A DNA stretch of 8,241 nt from DATLFP01 sp035540955 (lineage in GTDB: Bacteria > Actinomycetota > Acidimicrobiia > Acidimicrobiales > CADCSY01). The notes below the pieces were generated by a model. The model had not been told where the DNA came from, made no database searches, and saw only the letters and a list, made by a program, of their open reading frames with translations. Position 1 is the first letter of the stretch; every line of letters begins with the position of its first letter. Both the position numbers and the translations under genes were made by a program. Below, piece by piece: positions 5,287 to 8,241 of the stretch. The DNA lies in the NCBI GenBank assembly GCA_035540955.1, contig DATLFP010000260.1, forward strand, positions 1 through 8,241. Reading direction: 5' to 3'.

Positions 5287-5793
5287 TCATGCATGCACTC
5301 TCCGGTCATCTGCGGCGGCGTAACGTCCGACGCATCCCCTATGAACGAGCGGCTGACATTGGGACGGGGTCCCCTCAGCCGGCTTGGGCGCGCGGGACAC
5401 GGCTACACGTGGGCCAACTGCAGCGAGGTGTGCCCTTGCCAGTACGTCGAAGTCGCTGTCGGCCTGCAGCAGCGGCACGTCGGCTCGGATGGCGACGGCA
5501 CCGATGAGGCAGTCAATCAGCTTGCGGACGGTCTCGCCGCGTCGGCGACAAGTGCGGTAGATGACTGCGGCATCGTCGTAGTCGCCGGACATCAGGTCGA
5601 TGACGGACGCTCTTGCCAGCAACCTGCGGAGGCTATTGAGGTGGCTCTCGTCTCGCGCGCCGGCGAGGACCTCCATCCGGATCGGATCGCACGTGGCCAT
5701 CTCGCCCTCAAGGAGCTCGTCCACCCGTGTGCACACCGGGCTTCCCGTGTCGCGGAGGAACTCGACCCAGGCCGAGGTGTCGACGAGGATCAA
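5287..5793 (-). CDS. vapC: VapC-type PIN-domain toxin with apparent 3' frameshift
   Basis: A PIN-domain RNase toxin that would cleave tRNA or rRNA. The acidic active site is intact: D5 (V-D-T-S), E41 (R-M-E-V-L), D94 (K-L-I-D-C-L-I), and D112/D114/D116 (A-D-S-D-F-D-V-L-A). Family members end a few residues after this last motif, but here the frame continues to 168 residues with an unrelated tail. Dropping one base from the CCC at plus 5433-5435 restores A-R-H-T-S-L-Q-L-A-H-V and a TAG at 5403-5405, for a 129-residue protein of normal length and typical ending. The gene therefore seems to carry a one-base insertion, or the assembly has an error. The TTG start overlaps the vapB stop (TTGA). The catalytic core is unaffected, so the long form could still be active. 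Confidence 0.87.
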   Translation of the reverse strand: MILVDTSAWVEFLRDTGSPVCTRVDELLEGEMATCDPIRMEVLAGARDESHLNSLRRLLARASVIDLMSGDYDDAAVIYRTCRRRGETVRKLIDCLIGAVAIRADVPLLQADSDFDVLARAHLAAVGPRVAVSRAPKPAEGTPSQCQPLVHRGCVGRYAAADDRRVHA

Positions 5794-5993
5794 CCGGTGC
5801 GGCTCGTCCGCATGTCGTCAAGGTCGCCGTCCCACCCCGATCCACGTAGCCGGCGCGCCGAATCAAGATCAAGGGGCTCGGCGGCCAACGTCCGTAGGGC
5901 GAAGTTCACAGCCGCACGCTTGGTCGACAGGTGGTAACGCTCCATAACGGCTTGGCATGCCGCTTCATCGATGTCGATGTTGGTACGGGACAT
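5790..5993 (-). CDS. vapB: VapB-type antitoxin
   Basis: A 67-residue antitoxin that neutralises the PIN toxin encoded immediately downstream. It starts S-R-T-N-I-D-I-D-E, the beta strand of its DNA-binding domain, followed by helices with L-S-T-K-R-A-A-V-N-F-A-L-R-T-L, and ends with the toxin-binding motif R-G-S-G-W-D-G-D-L-D-D-M-R, which is characteristic of this VapB group. The ATG at 5993 is chosen because a TATCGT -10 box sits exactly 6 nt upstream and family members begin M-S-R-T-N; the frame itself is open back to 6140 but that part is Pro/Arg-rich. It is first gene of the operon, with a repeat-bearing promoter that suggests autoregulation by the VapBC complex. Confidence 0.9.
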   Translation of the reverse strand: MSRTNIDIDEAACQAVMERYHLSTKRAAVNFALRTLAAEPLDLDSARRLRGSGWDGDLDDMRTSRTG

Positions 5994-5999
5994 ACACCA

Positions 6000-6034
6000 A
6001 CGATACACCCACGGCCGCCCGGAACGACGGGTGT
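6000..6034 (-). promoter_or_regulatory. vapBC leaderless promoter and putative operator
   Basis: On the minus strand TATCGT (plus 6000-6005) precedes the vapB ATG by 6 nt. ATACACC occurs twice in the plus strand (5992-5998 and 6003-6009) at an 11-bp period, one helical turn, and ACACCC (6005-6010) is matched by an inverted GGGTGT at 6029-6034 across an 18-bp spacer. Such half-sites around -10 are typical places for VapBC binding; the assignment is inferred. Confidence 0.5.
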
Positions 6035-6286
6035 CCCACTCCAACGGCGCAGCGGCCTGGGGCGGGGTGCGCCTACCGTCGTCTGAGTGACCGCAGGCGG
6101 GCGGGCGGAACTGACGCCGGTGCGCGATCGGCCAGGCCATCGGCGCCGACTAACGGAGACGCAGCAGGCGCTACCTATCGGGTCGATTCTGCTCAACTCG
6201 CCACCGACAGAGCTCCGGCGAGATCCAGGCAGAAGCGGCCTTCACATGCACTCTTCCGTCACGGTGAGCGCCGAGGCCGGGGCGAC

Positions 6287-7297
6287 GTGCCGACGCTCGA
6301 CGTCGAGTCCTTCTCGGACCGGCTTCGCTTCATGGGGCTTGACACGGACTTGGTTGACGAGGCTGATCGGCGTCTTTGGTCGGACCCAAGCGAGGGCATG
6401 CACTGGCTCGAACAGCGGCTGAAGGAGCGACAGCCGCCCCGGAAGCCACCGACGTGCAGCTGCGGCGACGTCCTGATCGACGTCTCCTGGCGGGGGCGTG
6501 CGACCGTCCGCTGCGGCGCCTGCGGCTCTCGTTGGGGTGTCGAGGTCGTCGATGAGGAGACCGAGTCGCTCTGGGCCATCAGTGGCCCAACCCCGGCGTG
6601 GATCGAAGCGCATCCGATCGAGGAGCGCTTTCGGTACGACGAGTCTCAGCTGGCAGACGTGCTTCGCGACGGCATGCCTCCGATCCCGGCTGATGGCATT
6701 GAGCCCGGGACGTTCTTTCCGGTCGCAACATGGCAAGGCACCCGGGACGCCGCCGTTCTGCATGTCCACCGCCTGGAGCCGGACGAGTTCGACTTGCCAG
6801 GAGACGAGTACGAGGACGAGACCGACGCCCGCTCCACACGCAAGCCCAGGTCAGAGGCGGTTCCCGCGAACGGCTCCCTGTGTCCTCTTTACGGTTCATT
6901 ACAAGGCGTGCTCTCCGAATGCCGCATTGGCAAGGTCCGGCGGCAGCTGGGTCAGGCGACGGGCAGGGCGGTGGCGGCGATGATCTGGTCGAGCACCGAC
7001 TGGTCGGGGAGGGACGGGGGGACGACCGAGGGGAACGCACGCGTGATGTCGAGCGCCTGGGTGATGAGCGAGCCCTCGAGCACCGGCGTGTGGCAGCCGG
7101 CGATGGTCTTGATGCCGAGGCTCTGCACGGCGTCGACGGACGTGCCGAACTTGGCCTGGTCGACCATCGTCAGCCACGGGCTGACCGCCCCGAACGAGAA
7201 CAGCGTCATCCCGAAACGCCAGAACTCTGGGTCGAGGTCGGCGACGGCCATGTCCGGGTCGGGGAGTGGAGTGGCGAAGGAGTCGACGCACCAGTAG
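6287..7297 (+). CDS. Unrecognised zinc-ribbon protein with uncertain C-terminus
   Basis: I do not recognise the family. From the GTG at 6287 residues 1-55 are acidic/helical (S-F-S-D-R-L-R-F-M-G-L-D, W-L-E-Q-R-L-K-E-R). A four-cysteine zinc ribbon follows, C57-S-C59-G and C76-G-A-C79-G, with W-G after it. Next come an Asp/Glu-rich region and segments such as F-R-Y-D-E-S-Q-L-A-D-V-L-R and F-F-P-V-A-T-W-Q-G, ending in the acidic D-L-P-G-D-E-Y-E-D-E-T-D near residue 180. Beyond about 6840 the frame loses coding character and runs 346 bases antisense through the metallo-beta-lactamase-fold gene before a stop, which is implausible for a natural C-terminus. The true stop may have been lost by a frameshift or the end lies near 6850. 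Upstream codons back to 5957 are open but not protein-like; an alternative start is the ATG at 6332. Confidence 0.5.
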   Translation: MPTLDVESFSDRLRFMGLDTDLVDEADRRLWSDPSEGMHWLEQRLKERQPPRKPPTCSCGDVLIDVSWRGRATVRCGACGSRWGVEVVDEETESLWAISGPTPAWIEAHPIEERFRYDESQLADVLRDGMPPIPADGIEPGTFFPVATWQGTRDAAVLHVHRLEPDEFDLPGDEYEDETDARSTRKPRSEAVPANGSLCPLYGSLQGVLSECRIGKVRRQLGQATGRAVAAMIWSSTDWSGRDGGTTEGNARVMSSAWVMSEPSSTGVWQPAMVLMPRLCTASTDVPNLAWSTIVSHGLTAPNENSVIPKRQNSGSRSATAMSGSGSGVAKESTHQ

Positions 7298-7791
7298 ACG
7301 CCGGTCGACGGGTCGAACAGTCCCCGGGTCGTGGGTGAGTCGAACACCGGCGGCCGGACGGCCTGGAGGGTGCGGTCCCCGATGCTGAACGACTCCTCGT
7401 GCATGACCCAGCGGCACCGGTCGATCGGGAAGTTGAAGCAGTTGGTGTGACGTTCGACCATGGCCCAGTTGCACACCAGCTTGGCGTTGGGGCAGGCGTC
7501 CATGACCTGCTCGAGGTTGCCGGTGTGGTCGACGTCGTCGTGCGACAGGAACACCCATCGGACATCCTCGGGCGCGACCAGCGAGAACACGTCACTGAGC
7601 CACTGTTGGCGGTTGGCCGGCGTGCCGGTGTCGACGATCATGGGCTCGGCTCCCAGGATGACCATTGAGTTGATGTAGACGAACAACGGTTGCCCGAGTG
7701 CTTCCTGGACCTGGTGGATCACGAAGGTGTCCTTCGCAACCTCGAGCGGCGGTACGGCGATCGTCGGTGCGATGGGCGCGAATGTCGTCAT
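6952..7791 (-). CDS. Metallo-beta-lactamase-fold protein, flavodiiron-like
   Basis: A 279-residue cytoplasmic protein with the MBL fold and the ligand order of the diiron domain of flavodiiron (oxygen/NO reductase) proteins, but no flavodoxin domain. Visible: the strand-turn I-V-D-T-G-T-P (52-58), S-H84-D-D86-V-D88-H89-T-G (H-x-D-x-D-H), Asp151 in V-F-D-S-P, Asp170 in W-C-V-D-S-F, and His234 in G-C-H-T-P. The spacings H89-to-151 and 151-to-170 equal those of flavodiiron proteins (62 and 19), but Asp151 stands where they have a histidine and Asp86 where they have glutamate. The substrate is unknown; oxygen or NO sensing or reduction, or simple hydrolysis, are all possible. The ATG has an AAGGGGAG ribosome-binding site 6 nt upstream. 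It is divergent from a response regulator. Confidence 0.88.
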   Translation of the reverse strand: MTTFAPIAPTIAVPPLEVAKDTFVIHQVQEALGQPLFVYINSMVILGAEPMIVDTGTPANRQQWLSDVFSLVAPEDVRWVFLSHDDVDHTGNLEQVMDACPNAKLVCNWAMVERHTNCFNFPIDRCRWVMHEESFSIGDRTLQAVRPPVFDSPTTRGLFDPSTGVYWCVDSFATPLPDPDMAVADLDPEFWRFGMTLFSFGAVSPWLTMVDQAKFGTSVDAVQSLGIKTIAGCHTPVLEGSLITQALDITRAFPSVVPPSLPDQSVLDQIIAATALPVA

Positions 7792-7797
7792 GTCGGG

Positions 7798-7805
7798 CTC
7801 CCCTT
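7798..7805 (-). promoter_or_regulatory. Ribosome-binding site of the MBL-fold gene
   Basis: The minus strand reads AAGGGGAG, a strong Shine-Dalgarno match, 6 nt before the ATG at 7791. It fixes the start and contrasts with the leaderless toxin-antitoxin genes in the same window. Confidence 0.7.
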
Positions 7806-7968
7806 CTACTGGCTGCGCGCAGCGGAGCTGTATCGTCGTGCATCACAACCTCCACTGTCGTCCGTGCCAGCACGGATGCCAGTGGGAAACTTCACGAGCG
7901 CAGGGGTCGGCGTGCCCGAGAACGTGGTGGCGGCCGCGATAGCGGGCTCGATACGGCATCATTCGCCG

Positions 7969-8241
7969 GTGGATCCGTTGCGCGTCATGCTCGTCGACGA
8001 TGCGCGCCTCGTGCGTGCCGGCATCGCCCGACTGCTGGCCGATGAGGGCGTCCACGTCGTCGCTGAGCTCTCGGACGCCACCGGTCTGTTGCCCGCAGTG
8101 CGAGCCGACCAGCCCCACGCCGTCATCATCGACGTCCGCATGCCGCCGACGAACACCACCGAAGGGTTGCAGGCCGCCGTCGAGCTGAAAGGCGAGCATC
8201 CCGACATTGGCGTCCTCGTCCTCTCCCAGCACATCGAGACC
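7969..8241 (+). CDS. NarL/FixJ-type response regulator, receiver domain (3' end outside window)
   Basis: The first 91 residues of a two-component response regulator. The receiver domain is clear: acidic pair D10-D11 (M-L-V-D-D-A-R-L-V-R-A-G), phosphoacceptor D55 (V-I-I-D-V-R-M-P-P), and the switch Ser86 (V-L-V-L-S-Q-H). The R-L-V-R-A-G-I and R-M-P-P-T motifs and the E-G-L-Q-A-A helix are typical of the LuxR-output (NarL/FixJ) class, so a C-terminal helix-turn-helix should follow outside the window. The GTG at 7969 is the best start by family length. The frame is open up to an ATG at 7876, and its extension (V-P-E-N-V-V-A-A-A-I-A) is not obviously non-coding. CATCAT six nt before the GTG is a weak leaderless -10. 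It shares a 177-bp divergent region with the MBL-fold gene. Confidence 0.88.
   Translation, partial: MDPLRVMLVDDARLVRAGIARLLADEGVHVVAELSDATGLLPAVRADQPHAVIIDVRMPPTNTTEGLQAAVELKGEHPDIGVLVLSQHIET

Noticed and set aside
4687..5937. 416-codon plus-strand open frame
   Set aside because: It overlaps the DUF4304-like gene in another frame and then runs antisense through vapC and vapB, both supported by clear motifs. The translation is low complexity and Ser/Arg-rich.
6087..6422. Plus-strand frame beginning at GTG 6087 behind TACCGT
   Set aside because: The -10-like hexamer is 7 nt from the GTG, which fits the leaderless pattern, but the translation is not convincing and it runs into the zinc-ribbon gene in another frame. 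Left as a chance match.
1..8241. CRISPR array, insertion sequence, integrase or transposase
   Set aside because: No regularly spaced repeats, terminal inverted repeats around a transposase-like frame, or recombinase motifs are visible.

Overview
This GC-rich window comes from a bacterium, most probably an actinobacterium. Several genes have a TAnnnT -10 box only 6 to 8 nt before their ATG or GTG, which is the signature of leaderless transcripts common in Actinomycetota. Two other genes (beta-carbonic anhydrase and the metallo-beta-lactamase-fold protein) have ordinary Shine-Dalgarno leaders. No taxonomic marker gene is present, so class-level placement is open.

Layout: 1-861 has no convincing protein gene. 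It holds a tRNA-like 3' segment (anticodon arm, T arm and acceptor 3' strand) that looks like a decayed tRNA or an attachment-site remnant. 862-1283 (+) is a small antitoxin/toxin pair with a RelE/ParE-like toxin. 1463-2262 (-) is a TacA/TacT-type module (DUF1778 antitoxin plus GNAT toxin) with a strong palindromic operator. 2419-2649 (-) is a small unknown helical protein with a repeat-like insert. 2950-3528 (-) is a beta-class carbonic anhydrase with a palindrome in its promoter region. 3628-4216 (-) is an unrecognised pair of small overlapping genes that looks partly decayed. 4280-4477 (+) is a small leaderless gene read divergently from that pair. 4734-5195 (+) encodes a probable DUF4304-like protein. 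5287-5993 (-) is a VapB/VapC module whose toxin gene appears to carry a one-base frameshift near its 3' end. 6287 onward (+) encodes an unrecognised zinc-ribbon protein whose frame runs on antisense through the next gene. 6952-7791 (-) is a metallo-beta-lactamase-fold protein with flavodiiron-like metal-ligand spacing, and from 7969 (+) a NarL/FixJ-type response regulator is read divergently and runs off the window.

The left and middle two-thirds read as an accessory island: three recognisable type II toxin-antitoxin modules within about 5.2 kb, small orphan genes, decayed segments and a tRNA-like fragment. In all three modules the toxin starts on a non-ATG codon (GTG or TTG) that overlaps the antitoxin stop, and the promoter has visible repeats near the antitoxin start in two of them. 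The right end (diiron-type hydrolase divergent from a response regulator) looks like ordinary chromosome and may be a redox or oxygen-related sensing pair, though that is inference. I found no CRISPR array, transposase, integrase or complete rRNA/tRNA gene.
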